DNA of 64,000 nucleotides from Lachancea thermotolerans CBS 6340 (lineage: Eukaryota > Ascomycota > Saccharomycetes > Saccharomycetales > Saccharomycetaceae). The notes under the pieces were generated by a model. That model had not been told where the DNA came from, made no database searches, and worked only from the letters and a program-made list of their open reading frames with translations. Location of the stretch: positions 1,656,066 through 1,720,065 of the forward strand of contig NC_013083.1 of the NCBI RefSeq assembly GCF_000142805.1, given 5' to 3'. Shown here piece after piece: positions 9,058 through 17,673 of this stretch (position 1 is the first letter of the stretch; every line of letters starts with the position of its first letter). The translations under genes and the position numbers were made by a program.

Positions 9058-10455
9058 TCAAGAACTCAGTTCGGCTCTCAATTTTTGAATCTGTTTTAAA
9101 ACCGCTGATTTAGCAGTGCCGCCAGTAGCAGTCCTTCTTTCGACAGAAACCTCGAAGTCGAAAACATCGACCACATCATCGCCGAAACGAGAGTCAATTT
9201 CTTTATACTGCTCAACGCTGATCTTGTCGATCCCGGAGAGGTTCAGTTCTTCGGCCTTTCTAACAGCCTCACCTGAGATGTGATGGGTTTCACGGAAGGG
9301 AACACCCTTTCTAACCAGGTAATCAGCCAAGTCGGTGGCCAGCATATCCATGGTCAGGGCTTTGTACATGCTCTCCTTGTTGATGGTCAACGTAGAAATG
9401 ACTCCTGTTGCGATAAGAATGGAATGTTCCACAGTTAGAAGAGCGTCGAATAGTGGCTCCTTGTCCTCTTGCATGTCTTTGTTGTAGGTGGAAGGGATCG
9501 ACTTCAAAGACATCATGAAGCCGGAAAGAGAGCCGAAAACTCTACCAGACTTGCCTCTCAAAAGTTCTAGAGAGTCGGGGTTTTTCTTCTGTGGCATCAG
9601 CGAAGAGCCAGTACTGTAGGCATCAGAAAGCTTCACGAAGTTGAACTCCGCAGTAGAATAGATAATCAGGTCCTCGCTGAATCTAGAAATGTGGTTCATA
9701 AAAAGGGAGCACCAGAACAAGATCTCCACAACGAAATCTCTGTCTGAGACAGCCTGCAAGGAATTCCCAATGACGCCGTCGAAGCCCAGTCTTTCAGCGA
9801 TGTGCTCCCTGTCGATTCCGTATGGGTGGCCAGCCAGGGCGCCACAACCCAGGGGAGACACGTTGAGTCTTTCTCTGATTTGCTTCAGTCTCTTGAAGTC
9901 CTCAGTGAAGTAGGTAGCATACAAGTTGAGCCAGTGCGACCATCTGATAGGCTGAGCCCTTTGCAGGTGGGTGTAGCCGGGCATCAGCGCGTCGATTTCC
10001 TGCTCGGCTCTCTGCAAAATGGCGCCGACCAGGTCCTTGAGGATCTTGGCCATGTTGTCTAGAGCTTCGCGGCAGTAGATTCTCATGTCCGTAGCGACCT
10101 GGTCGTTTCTGGATCTACCAGTGTGCACCTTGCCTGCGATGTGTCTGCCAATGATTTCGCCAAGTCTTCTCTCGTTTGCAGTGTGGATGTCCTCGTCGCC
10201 GTCCTTCTCGACAAATGAGTTGCTGGCCCATTCACCACGAATAATTTCCAGGCCTCTGTGGATCTCGTCCAGTTCTTCCTGGGTCAGTAGACCGGCCTTA
10301 AGGAGCCCCTCAGTGTAGTACTTGGAATTGTCCAAGTCTGCGTTGTACATCTTCTGATCGTATGGTAACGACGCATTGTACAAGTTCATCAGGGGGTCAG
10401 TTTCCCCCGTGAATCTGCCACCCCATAGCTTCAATTCCGATTTGTTGCCAGACAT
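9058..10455 (-). CDS. ARG4: Argininosuccinate lyase
   Basis: This 465-residue cytosolic enzyme splits argininosuccinate into arginine and fumarate, the last step of arginine synthesis. It belongs to the fumarase/aspartase superfamily. Family landmarks are the N-terminal KLWGGRFTG, the [14 protein letters not shown] block at about 112-125, [16 protein letters not shown] at about 160-175, and the superfamily signature [12 protein letters not shown] near 285-296 with the mobile-loop serine. The length equals the usual fungal size (about 463). The first ATG gives the expected N-terminus. The flanking genes differ from S. cerevisiae ARG4 (YHR018C), so a synteny break lies near here. Gcn4-like half sites lie upstream. 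Confidence 0.97.
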   Translation of the reverse strand: MSGNKSELKLWGGRFTGETDPLMNLYNASLPYDQKMYNADLDNSKYYTEGLLKAGLLTQEELDEIHRGLEIIRGEWASNSFVEKDGDEDIHTANERRLGEIIGRHIAGKVHTGRSRNDQVATDMRIYCREALDNMAKILKDLVGAILQRAEQEIDALMPGYTHLQRAQPIRWSHWLNLYATYFTEDFKRLKQIRERLNVSPLGCGALAGHPYGIDREHIAERLGFDGVIGNSLQAVSDRDFVVEILFWCSLFMNHISRFSEDLIIYSTAEFNFVKLSDAYSTGSSLMPQKKNPDSLELLRGKSGRVFGSLSGFMMSLKSIPSTYNKDMQEDKEPLFDALLTVEHSILIATGVISTLTINKESMYKALTMDMLATDLADYLVRKGVPFRETHHISGEAVRKAEELNLSGIDKISVEQYKEIDSRFGDDVVDVFDFEVSVERRTATGGTAKSAVLKQIQKLRAELSS

Positions 10456-10525
10456 TTTGGTCTTAGAGAGTTGATCACAAGCACGAGCAAGTTCGCGTCA
10501 GGCTTGGCTTTTAAAGTTCAAAAAG

Positions 10526-10605
10526 TTAGTCATAATTTTGATAGGCAAAAATACAGGAACCCTTCATATCAGAGATAATGAGCAAGATGGGCTGCGAAAG
10601 AGTCA
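10526..10605 (-). promoter_or_regulatory. Near-consensus Gcn4 sites of ARG4
   Basis: On the minus strand TGACTAA is read at 10526-10532 and TGACTCT at 10599-10605, 70-150 bp before the ARG4 start. Each differs by one base from the Gcn4 consensus TGASTCA. Arginine genes are Gcn4 targets in S. cerevisiae. This is an inference from position and motif only. Confidence 0.35.
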
Positions 10606-11160
10606 ATAAAGAAAATTCCAGCTTGAGTTTTCTCAGATTCCGTGGGAAAAAAGCTCTGGAGGACCAGAAGGACGTCGTACCCAGATACGCTCCACAAATT
10701 CCTCTTCCAAGCATGCACAAGCGGCCGAGGGCTGCACACGTGAGAAACGTCTTCCTCGTCGAGATTGCGACTCTAGCGCCTGTTTCGCACAGAAGTTGGG
10801 AGCGGCCTGCGCCAAAAATAGGGCTCCAGCACTCATGTTTGGCAGCTGGGCCCGCGGCGGACCTGCACTCAAAGGGAACAAAGGGGTACACCAATATCCC
10901 TAATTAAGGGTCGCAGGGGCACAGCCTTATTGCTGTATGTGCACCATTGTGGTGTGAGCTTGGCTGCCATGGCGCCACCCCCACGCGGGCATCGCTACGC
11001 TCTCAGCGGCTGCGTATGGAACGTACTAGGACAGGGGATACCGGGGCACCGGATGGCTGTGCTCCATCGGCATAGGCAACCACTGCGAAGCGAGTTGCAA
11101 GGATCCCGGGATTGGAGAATTCTAATGACCATGGAACACGCCAGGACGGACGCCGCAGGG

Positions 11161-11168
11161 TATATAAG
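11161..11168 (+). promoter_or_regulatory. TATA box of the SDR gene
   Basis: TATATAAG stands alone in a GC-rich promoter, 118 bp upstream of the SDR ATG, an ordinary distance for yeast. A strong TATA suggests a regulated rather than constant gene. Confidence 0.6.
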
Positions 11169-11229
11169 CCAGCGGCGGTTGCCGAAAGGCCCAGGGCGCA
11201 TTGCTGAGAAAGAGACGGCCACTGAAACT

Positions 11230-11270
11230 CTACAACTCGCAAACACAGCAAACTACAACTCGCAAACACA
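11230..11270 (+). repeat. 18-bp direct repeat in SDR leader
   Basis: CTACAACTCGCAAACACA occurs at 11230-11247 and again at 11253-11270, a perfect copy with a 23-bp period, just before the ATG. It lies between the TATA box and the start codon, so it is probably transcribed as 5' leader. Confidence 0.8.
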
Positions 11271-11285
11271 ACAAGCAGCATAGCT

Positions 11286-12194
11286 ATGGTATTCGGAATC
11301 AAGGCAACCGTCAAACGCAACAACAACCTCAAGTGGCAGCATGTGCCCGCGGACTCGCTGAAGCTCGCAGGGCTCAGGGCCCTGATCATCGGCGGGACCG
11401 GCGGCATCGGCCAGGGCATCAGCCGGCGCCTGCACGCGCAAGGCGCAAGCGTGACCGTCGTGGGCCGGACGTACCGCGACGACGACATCGCGGACATACA
11501 GTTCATAGAAGCGGACCTGGAGCTCATGTCGGAGGCCAGCCGCGTGGGCCGCGAGCTCGCGGGGCAGCCCTTCGACCTGGTGCTGCTGACCGCGGGCATC
11601 GTGGCAGGCATGTCACGTGAGGAGACCGTGGAGGGCATTGAGCGCGACATGGCCGTGAGCTTCCTCAGCCGACTCGTCATCCTGCGCGCCATCCTGCCCG
11701 CGCTGGAGAGCGTGGACACGCACATCGTGGCCCAGCCCCGCGTCTTCGTGATGGGCTACCCGGGCGCGGGCGTGCTGGGCGACCCGGAGGACCTGAACTC
11801 GGACCGCACCTACAGCCCGGTCCGCGCCCACATGAACACGGTCGCGTGCAACGAGGCCCTGGTGCTCGACTGCGCGCGCCGCTACCCGTGTGTGCGCTTC
11901 TACGGCCTCAACCCGGGCCTGATCAGGACCAACATCCGCGACAACCTGCTGGCCGCGGGCAGCTGGAAGTCGCGTCTCGTCGAGGGCTTCATCGGCTACT
12001 GGTACCAGAGCGTGGACGAGTACGCGCAGCGCACGGCGCCGCTGCTGGTCACCCCGGCCCTGGAAAGCCATAGCCCGGCCTTCTTCAACGGCAAGGGCCA
12101 GGCCATCTACTCTCAGGGCTTCACCAACGAGCACGTGACGTGGCTCATTAAAAGCTCTGAGACCCTTGCACGCCGCGCCGGCGTTGCTCTGTAA
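11286..12194 (+). CDS. YKL107W-like atypical short-chain dehydrogenase, copy 1
   Basis: This 302-residue protein resembles S. cerevisiae YKL107W, an atypical SDR of uncertain substrate; I recall aldehyde-reductase activity being proposed. The nucleotide-binding motif GGTGGIG is at 36-42 inside a beta strand (RALIIGGTGG), followed by VVGRTYRDDDIA. Family blocks are EETVEGIERDMAVSFLSRLV at about 112-131, DPEDLNSD at 166-173 and GLNPGLIRTNIRDNLL. The usual SDR catalytic YxxxK is degenerate: the aligned residues are Y176 and R180 (YSPVR). The coding GC content is very high, with third positions nearly all G or C. A diverged paralogue lies at 56959-57870 and has YNGMK at this site. Antisense frames over this gene are GC artefacts. 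Confidence 0.88.
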   Translation: MVFGIKATVKRNNNLKWQHVPADSLKLAGLRALIIGGTGGIGQGISRRLHAQGASVTVVGRTYRDDDIADIQFIEADLELMSEASRVGRELAGQPFDLVLLTAGIVAGMSREETVEGIERDMAVSFLSRLVILRAILPALESVDTHIVAQPRVFVMGYPGAGVLGDPEDLNSDRTYSPVRAHMNTVACNEALVLDCARRYPCVRFYGLNPGLIRTNIRDNLLAAGSWKSRLVEGFIGYWYQSVDEYAQRTAPLLVTPALESHSPAFFNGKGQAIYSQGFTNEHVTWLIKSSETLARRAGVAL

Positions 12195-13474
12195 CGTGAC
12201 CAGCCCCTTTCCCTCACAAATCACATGCAACTAGTCTCTGTCTACGTAATTACATAATAGTGGCCGAACAATCATTTAATCCACCCCGGGCCCGTATGAG
12301 TGCGACGCTTTCGACTCCGAGCTCTCTGCAAGACTACGGACTTCACTGACAAAAAGCGCGACGCGAAAAATAAAATGCCGGGAAAACACGAGCACCGCAC
12401 CCACTAGGCAAGAAGTCTATGCTTACTCCATCATCACAGTGGCACCCTGAACACCAAATTTCCCGGGACGCGCCTCGAACCACGTTCACAGCGTGCGGCG
12501 TTCCTGCAGGCTCCGCTTAGAAAGCCCGCACAACGCCGCCACAGTGTCTTTGTTATGAGTCTCGCTTTTGCAGATAAACAATCCCTGGATTACATCAGCG
12601 CAGATCTCTCGGAATGCAGACGCTTGCGCAGCGTTTTTCAACAAACAGCGCCGCCGATGCCGGCCTCGGGGGCGGCTCTTAAACCCCTGCTGGCGGCTCT
12701 GTGATGCGCCTCGGCTCTCGACAAACGCGGTGTGTGCTGAGTCCACGAAACGGACTTCCGTTTTAAGTAAACGGAGATCATGGACCCCTCTCCCCCTAGA
12801 ACCCTGCGTGCCGGCCAAGCGGCCCTGCATTCTCAACCTGTTACACCATTACCACGCCAGGGTCCCAGGGCCAAGAATCATGTGAGGGTTTCTTTAGCGC
12901 GGCACCGCACTTGCGTGTTGGAGTGAGCGGGTGTCCGGGTGTTCCTGATTGGCGCTTGGAGCGGCTGCGGCGCAATCTGGGCACGGTGCACTGTTCTGGG
13001 ACACAATTAAAGACCCCGGGCCGGGCTGCATTGGTGTGGGGGCTAGCGAGCCCTTTCTGGTGACCGCTGCGGCGCCGAGGCTGTCATAAGGCCGTATTTG
13101 GCCGATGCCGATGCATGTTAACGAATTCAGTGCTTGGGCATGCACAGAGCTGCTGCAAGGGGTACTATCCCGTGACGGGGCAGAGTTGGCGAACGGGCTA
13201 AACGGGCGTAAGAGCGCACGCGCGTGGTCAGCGAGAAAACTGGAAGCACGAAGAAGACTGGGGTCGAGAAGGTGCAGGATTGGGCAGGACGAGTGTGAGC
13301 GTATTGCGAGCGTATCACAAACGAAGCTAGAGGTGGCGTGCGTCCGGAAAGTTATAAATTCAGGGTCTTCTCGCGAGGGAAAAATCCTGGCAGTGCTGTT
13401 TTTTTTTGAGCTAACGGCCACCGACTATCGTTCGCTCACTTCCGCGTTATCCTCACCCCATACACTCGTTAAAT
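12195..13474. other. Long promoter region of the cell-wall gene
   Basis: About 1.3 kb with no gene recognised. Long upstream regions are common for yeast surface-protein genes, and this one fits. The sequence is GC-rich to about 13.3 kb, then has a T-rich patch near 13400 and a short leader. The open frames of 100-175 codons here show no family feature. Confidence 0.45.
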
Positions 13475-15280
13475 ATGGTCAAGATCTCCCAGCTCGCCGC
13501 TCTGGCGTCAGCTGTCGCAGGCGCCCGCGCCGCGACGTTCAGCAACTCGACAACGCCTGTCATTTCCGACGTCAGCGTCACCAGCGTGGACACAGGGTCC
13601 TCGGAGTTCCAAGGCGTGCAGCACGCCGCGTTCATCGAGATCTCGCTCAAGGCGTCGCAGCCAGGCGAGGCCTGGATCACCGTTCCCGAGGACGTCTTCG
13701 AGAACTTCCCCGACTCGCCCTTCCAGTGGGAGTACGGCACCGTGACCTCCACCGGCTACAACAACAACAACTTCTCGATCGTGTTCGACAAGGTTCCAAA
13801 AAACGGCGAGGCCAAGCTAGGTATTTTCACCAAGATGGACTACGGCTACACCGCTGCCATCACCGCGCCAACCAAGGACACCTTCACCTTCACCAGCTCT
13901 TCGGGCGAGTTCAAGTCCTCCGTTGCGTACAACCAATACCCAACCGACCAGGTCTACGTGCACACCGAGAACAGCGGCCAGACCCTAGAGTGGGACGTCT
14001 ACGTGCCTGCCAGCCTCGTCAACAGCACTTTCACCATCTCCGTCGAGAAGCAGGCCGGCTACAAGTTCAGCCCTGAGTTCAACAACTTCTACTACAACAT
14101 GTTGACCACCGCCTTCGACCAGTACGGCTCCGACGAGATCCTGGCTTCTACCGAGCAGATCGACGTTTCCACCGAGGACAAGATCAACGTCACCTTCGTC
14201 GGTGCCTTGCCTTCCACCGCTGTCGGCCTCAGATTGAACTTTCACGCCACCATCGAGGAGTCCCGTGAGTTCTTCACCAGTGTCTCCGACGTCCAGTTCT
14301 CCTCTTTCAGCGAGTCTGTCACTGCCTACACCTACACCAAGAACTACCACGGCTTCGTTGAGGCTCCTATCTTGAAGATCAACTCTGCCTCCTCTGCTGT
14401 CACCACGGGTGCCGTTGTCCAGTCCAGCACCACCGCCGCTACTAACGGTACTTCTGCTACCACTGGTTCTACCACCGCTACTGGCTCTGCTTCTGTCACC
14501 GGCTCCGCCCCTGCCTCTATCTCGGCTTCTGCTTCCAAGTCTGGCTCTGTATCTGCTTCTGGCTCTGCCAATGGTACCTTCGCCTCTACTGGTGCTACCA
14601 TTGCTACCGGCTCCGCCTCTGTCCCTGGTTCCGCTTCTGTCTCTGGCTCCGCTTCTGGCTTTGCTTCCGCTTCTGGCTATGCTGCCGCTTCATTCGGTGT
14701 CAACTGCACCTCCGGATGTGTCACTGGTCCAGTTTCTACTGCCACTGCCACTGCTCACTCTTTGTCCACTACCGTGATCACCACCTGCCCAACCTGCGAA
14801 GTCAAGGCTACCACTGTTGCCGTTTCCACCGCAACCACTACTGAGCACGGTGTTGTTACCGCGTACACCACCTACTGCCCAATCTCCGCTGAGACTGGCT
14901 CTTACACTGTCTCAAAGGGCACAACTTTAGCTCCATCTGTTGTGATCACAGAGGTCCAGTCTGGTGTTTTCACTGTCTACACCACTTACTGCCCATACTC
15001 TGAGACTGCTTCTTCTACCAGCACCCGTACCGTCGCTACCTCTAACGCTTCCGAGGCCCCAGTTTCTGGCTCCACTGCTGAGGGTGTTACCACTACTACT
15101 AAGGGTGCTCACTCTGGCTCTGCTCCTTCTGCCACCACTGTTGCCACTGTTTCTGGCTCCCAGGCTCCTAAGGCTTCCGCCTCTTCATCTATCACTGTTA
15201 GCACCTACGAGGGCGCTGCAGTTGCTATCAAGGGTGGGTTCTCTGCCATCATCCTGGGTTTTGTTGCTTTCTTGATCTAG
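13475..15280 (+). CDS. GPI-anchored Ser/Thr-rich cell-wall protein
   Basis: This 601-residue protein has all parts of a GPI mannoprotein. A signal peptide covers about 1-19 (MVKISQLAALASAVAGARA). A folded N-terminal domain of about 290 residues is rich in beta-type sequence and carries NxS/T sites. A Ser/Thr/Ala/Gly stretch at about 310-410 is built on GSAS-like repeats. A cysteine-containing region follows with TTYCP twice (TAYTTYCPIS, TVYTTYCPYS) and a related TTCPTC, as in many yeast wall proteins. The tail VSTYEGAAVAIKGG followed by a hydrophobic end is a typical GPI signal, and STYEG is also near the end of Sag1. The N-terminal domain may be of the Als/Sag1 adhesin type, but I cannot prove that by eye. 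The likely location is the cell wall, with adhesion as the best guess. Confidence 0.85.
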   Translation: MVKISQLAALASAVAGARAATFSNSTTPVISDVSVTSVDTGSSEFQGVQHAAFIEISLKASQPGEAWITVPEDVFENFPDSPFQWEYGTVTSTGYNNNNFSIVFDKVPKNGEAKLGIFTKMDYGYTAAITAPTKDTFTFTSSSGEFKSSVAYNQYPTDQVYVHTENSGQTLEWDVYVPASLVNSTFTISVEKQAGYKFSPEFNNFYYNMLTTAFDQYGSDEILASTEQIDVSTEDKINVTFVGALPSTAVGLRLNFHATIEESREFFTSVSDVQFSSFSESVTAYTYTKNYHGFVEAPILKINSASSAVTTGAVVQSSTTAATNGTSATTGSTTATGSASVTGSAPASISASASKSGSVSASGSANGTFASTGATIATGSASVPGSASVSGSASGFASASGYAAASFGVNCTSGCVTGPVSTATATAHSLSTTVITTCPTCEVKATTVAVSTATTTEHGVVTAYTTYCPISAETGSYTVSKGTTLAPSVVITEVQSGVFTVYTTYCPYSETASSTSTRTVATSNASEAPVSGSTAEGVTTTTKGAHSGSAPSATTVATVSGSQAPKASASSSITVSTYEGAAVAIKGGFSAIILGFVAFLI

Positions 15281-15673
15281 GCATCCCATGCTAATTTGAT
15301 AACTTAATAAAATTCGCTGCTGTACGAATAGCGTTAGTACAGCAATCTCATTTTTAGTTCGTGTAATCGAGATATCTCGTTTATTTCTTAAAATCGAAGT
15401 CGCAGTTGCCGCACAGCCTAAATAAGAAAGATCGCGGGTCGTGACGTCCTCACATTTATGTCTTTTCTTTCCTTTTGAAGAGGCGAGCGTGGCACCAACA
15501 GTTGCCGACTCGAATCCAAGAAACACTCTTGGGTTTGAAATAATAATAACGTCTAGACTAATGACATAAAGGGCTTCATGTACGCAAAATATGTTTGAAA
15601 GTACTTCGAGTGTTTTTCATAGATCCCTTCCAGATGTTCACTATGCCTTTAATTTTTTTGACACTTTCCTCTG

Positions 15674-15820
15674 TCGGAGAAATTATATTCCGGTTATCCG
15701 GAAAAACGCTTCTCCGATTAAATTTCAGGTCACTTAAATTTTTCTCGACGACATAGGCGCTGGCTGTTGCTAAGAGAGATTGCGGGGTCTACATCGCGGG
15801 GCTGAAGATAATTTCTTCCG
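15674..15820. promoter_or_regulatory. Cluster of Rgt1-type CGGANNA sites
   Basis: CGGANNA, the Rgt1 core, is present at 15675-15681 and 15699-15705 on the plus strand, and at 15694-15700, 15710-15716 and 15814-15820 on the minus strand. The outer pair forms an inverted repeat, TCGGAGAA (15674-15681) and TTCTCCGA (15710-15717). Four sites within 42 bp is far above chance and suits a hexose-transporter promoter, which Rgt1 represses when glucose is absent. Confidence 0.55.
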
Positions 15821-15878
15821 AAGGCGGTTGCGACGAACAACTGCCACTCGCCGCTGAAAGTCGCGTTAAATGGCGGGG
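15782..15878 (+). promoter_or_regulatory. Putative Mig1 sites
   Basis: GCGGGG, which fits the Mig1 core SYGGGG, occurs at 15782-15787, 15796-15801 and 15873-15878, about 200-300 bp before the transporter ATG. The last one has an AT-rich 5' flank as Mig1 prefers. This suggests repression at high glucose, as expected of a high-affinity carrier. Confidence 0.45.
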
Positions 15879-16084
15879 AAGATGGTACCGTCAAAATTTG
15901 TATTTAACATGGATTTGAAGCATGGTAATGTGAGTTTTGTTCCTCAAACCTTTTCTTCTCCATCCAAACAATACAAGCTCTCTTGGTGCTGGCTTACCAT
16001 CATTACCACCATCACACTAAACAACTTTCAGAAATATTAAGTAATCAACTGTCGATTACTCAGCAAAATACCTAATCAAGAACA

Positions 16085-17626
16085 ATGGGTATCCTGCAAA
16101 CGCTCTTCCATGCAGAAGAGGACATTCAAGGGTCCAAATTTCGCGCCGTGTTCATCGGCCTTTTCGTCGCTTTTGGCGGTATCCTTTTTGGTTATGACAC
16201 CGGTACCATTTCGGGCGTACTCGCTATGGACTATGTCAAAGAACACTTCACCTCACGCGGCCACTTCACAGCCAACGAGACATCGCTAATAACTGCCATT
16301 CTATCAGCTGGTACATTTTGTGGTGCTATGCTTGCTCCACTGGCTTCAGACACACTTGGGCGTAGACTGGGTCTCATTATTTCCACTCTCATTTTCGCCG
16401 TTGGTGTCATTTTACAGGTTGCAGCCACTGGCCAGGACCTTCTCATTGTGGGAAGAGTTGTTGCCGGCGCCGGCGTCGGTGTGCTTTCTGCTATTGTTCC
16501 ACTATACCAATCTGAGGCATCTCCTAAGTGGATCAGAGGAGCTGTTGTGTCATGCTACCAATGGGCTATCACAATTGGTCTTCTCTTGGCTGCCTGTGTG
16601 AACCAGGGAACACACGCTAGAAACGACAGCGGCTCTTACAGAATCCCAATCGCACTCCAGCTGCTCTGGGCTATAATCATGTTTATTGGCATGGTGATTC
16701 TGCCCGAATCCCCAAGATTTTACATCATGAAGGAGAAAGTCCCAGAGGCACGCAAGGCGCTCTCTAGACTCAGAGGTCTCCCAGAAGAGCATGAAGTTAT
16801 CCAAAACGAGCTCGAAGAAATCAGTGCTAACTATAACTATGAAAAATCCTTCGGATCCACCTCCATCTGGGACTGCTTTAAGCCTGCTAATCACCAACTG
16901 AAGCGGATCTTCATTGGTATTGCTATCCAAGCTCTTCAGCAGCTCACGGGTATCAACTTTATTTTCTACTACGGTACTCAATTTTTCCAAAACTCAGGCA
17001 TCAAGGACCCCTTCATTATCCAACTAATTATGAACGTGGTAAATGTTGTCATGACTGTCCCCGGTATTGCGCTGGTCGAAATTGCCGGGAGAAGAAACTT
17101 GTTGTTATGGGGTGCTATTGGCATGTGCGTAAGTGAACTGATCGTCGCTGCTGTTGGTACGGCGCTGCCAGACAGTTTCTCTGCCAACAAGACATTGATT
17201 GCCTTCTCTTGCACCTTTATTGCTTCGTTTGCTGCGACATGGGGCCCCTTGGCTTGGGTCGTGGTTGGAGAGATTTTCCCATTAAGAGTGAGAGCCAAGT
17301 CAGTTGCTGTGTGCGCCGCATCTAACTGGCTTTTCAACTTCGCTATTGCCTACGCAACTCCTTACCTGGTCGACAGTGAACACGCAAACCTTCAATCTAA
17401 GGTGTTTTTCATCTGGGGTGGGTGCACCTTCTTGTGCTTCCTATTCGTTTACTTCTTCATTTACGAGACCAAGGGTCTAACACTTGAACAAATCGACGAG
17501 CTATTCGAGACGTGCCCAAGTGCAAGATACTCCAAGAGTTTCGTTCCTTCCAGTGGCCCAGCTGTCGACGCGTCTAACACATCTGATTCCGACAAGGCTG
17601 TTGTGGAAGTTTTTGAAAAAGTTTAA
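16085..17626 (+). CDS. High-affinity glucose transporter, HGT1-like
   Basis: This 513-residue MFS sugar porter has twelve predicted membrane helices and resembles K. lactis Hgt1 more than the Hxt proteins. Signatures are GYDTGTISGVLAMDY in helix 1, LGRRLG at about 95-100, VPLYQSEASPKWIRG at about 139-153, PESPRFY at about 207-213, QQLTGINFIFYYGT at about 283-296, and YETKGLTLEQIDELFE at the C-terminal end. It imports hexose at the plasma membrane by proton symport or facilitated diffusion; the sequence does not decide between them. The promoter carries Rgt1-type and Mig1-type motifs. It is convergent with the hAT-derived gene with 47 bp between stop codons. Confidence 0.92.
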   Translation: MGILQTLFHAEEDIQGSKFRAVFIGLFVAFGGILFGYDTGTISGVLAMDYVKEHFTSRGHFTANETSLITAILSAGTFCGAMLAPLASDTLGRRLGLIISTLIFAVGVILQVAATGQDLLIVGRVVAGAGVGVLSAIVPLYQSEASPKWIRGAVVSCYQWAITIGLLLAACVNQGTHARNDSGSYRIPIALQLLWAIIMFIGMVILPESPRFYIMKEKVPEARKALSRLRGLPEEHEVIQNELEEISANYNYEKSFGSTSIWDCFKPANHQLKRIFIGIAIQALQQLTGINFIFYYGTQFFQNSGIKDPFIIQLIMNVVNVVMTVPGIALVEIAGRRNLLLWGAIGMCVSELIVAAVGTALPDSFSANKTLIAFSCTFIASFAATWGPLAWVVVGEIFPLRVRAKSVAVCAASNWLFNFAIAYATPYLVDSEHANLQSKVFFIWGGCTFLCFLFVYFFIYETKGLTLEQIDELFETCPSARYSKSFVPSSGPAVDASNTSDSDKAVVEVFEKV

Positions 17627-17673
17627 AACATTGTCCCCCCGACGAATTAATGAAATATGCAGTACTTTTAATA

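Larger units (their letters stand above)
10456..11285. other. Divergent intergenic between ARG4 and the SDR gene
   Basis: About 0.8 kb that must drive ARG4 to the left and the SDR gene to the right. The left part holds two near-Gcn4 sites and the right part a TATA box and a short tandem repeat in the leader. The GC content rises towards the SDR gene. Open frames on both strands here look like by-products of GC richness. Confidence 0.5.

Noticed and set aside
11003-12230. Antisense frames of 205-240 codons over SDR copy 1
   Set aside because: GC artefacts with Ala/Val/His-rich composition and no recognised domain.
13105-14076. 323-codon frame overlapping the start of the cell-wall gene
   Set aside because: Shifted shadow of the cell-wall gene, rich in Arg and His from GC codons, with no motif.
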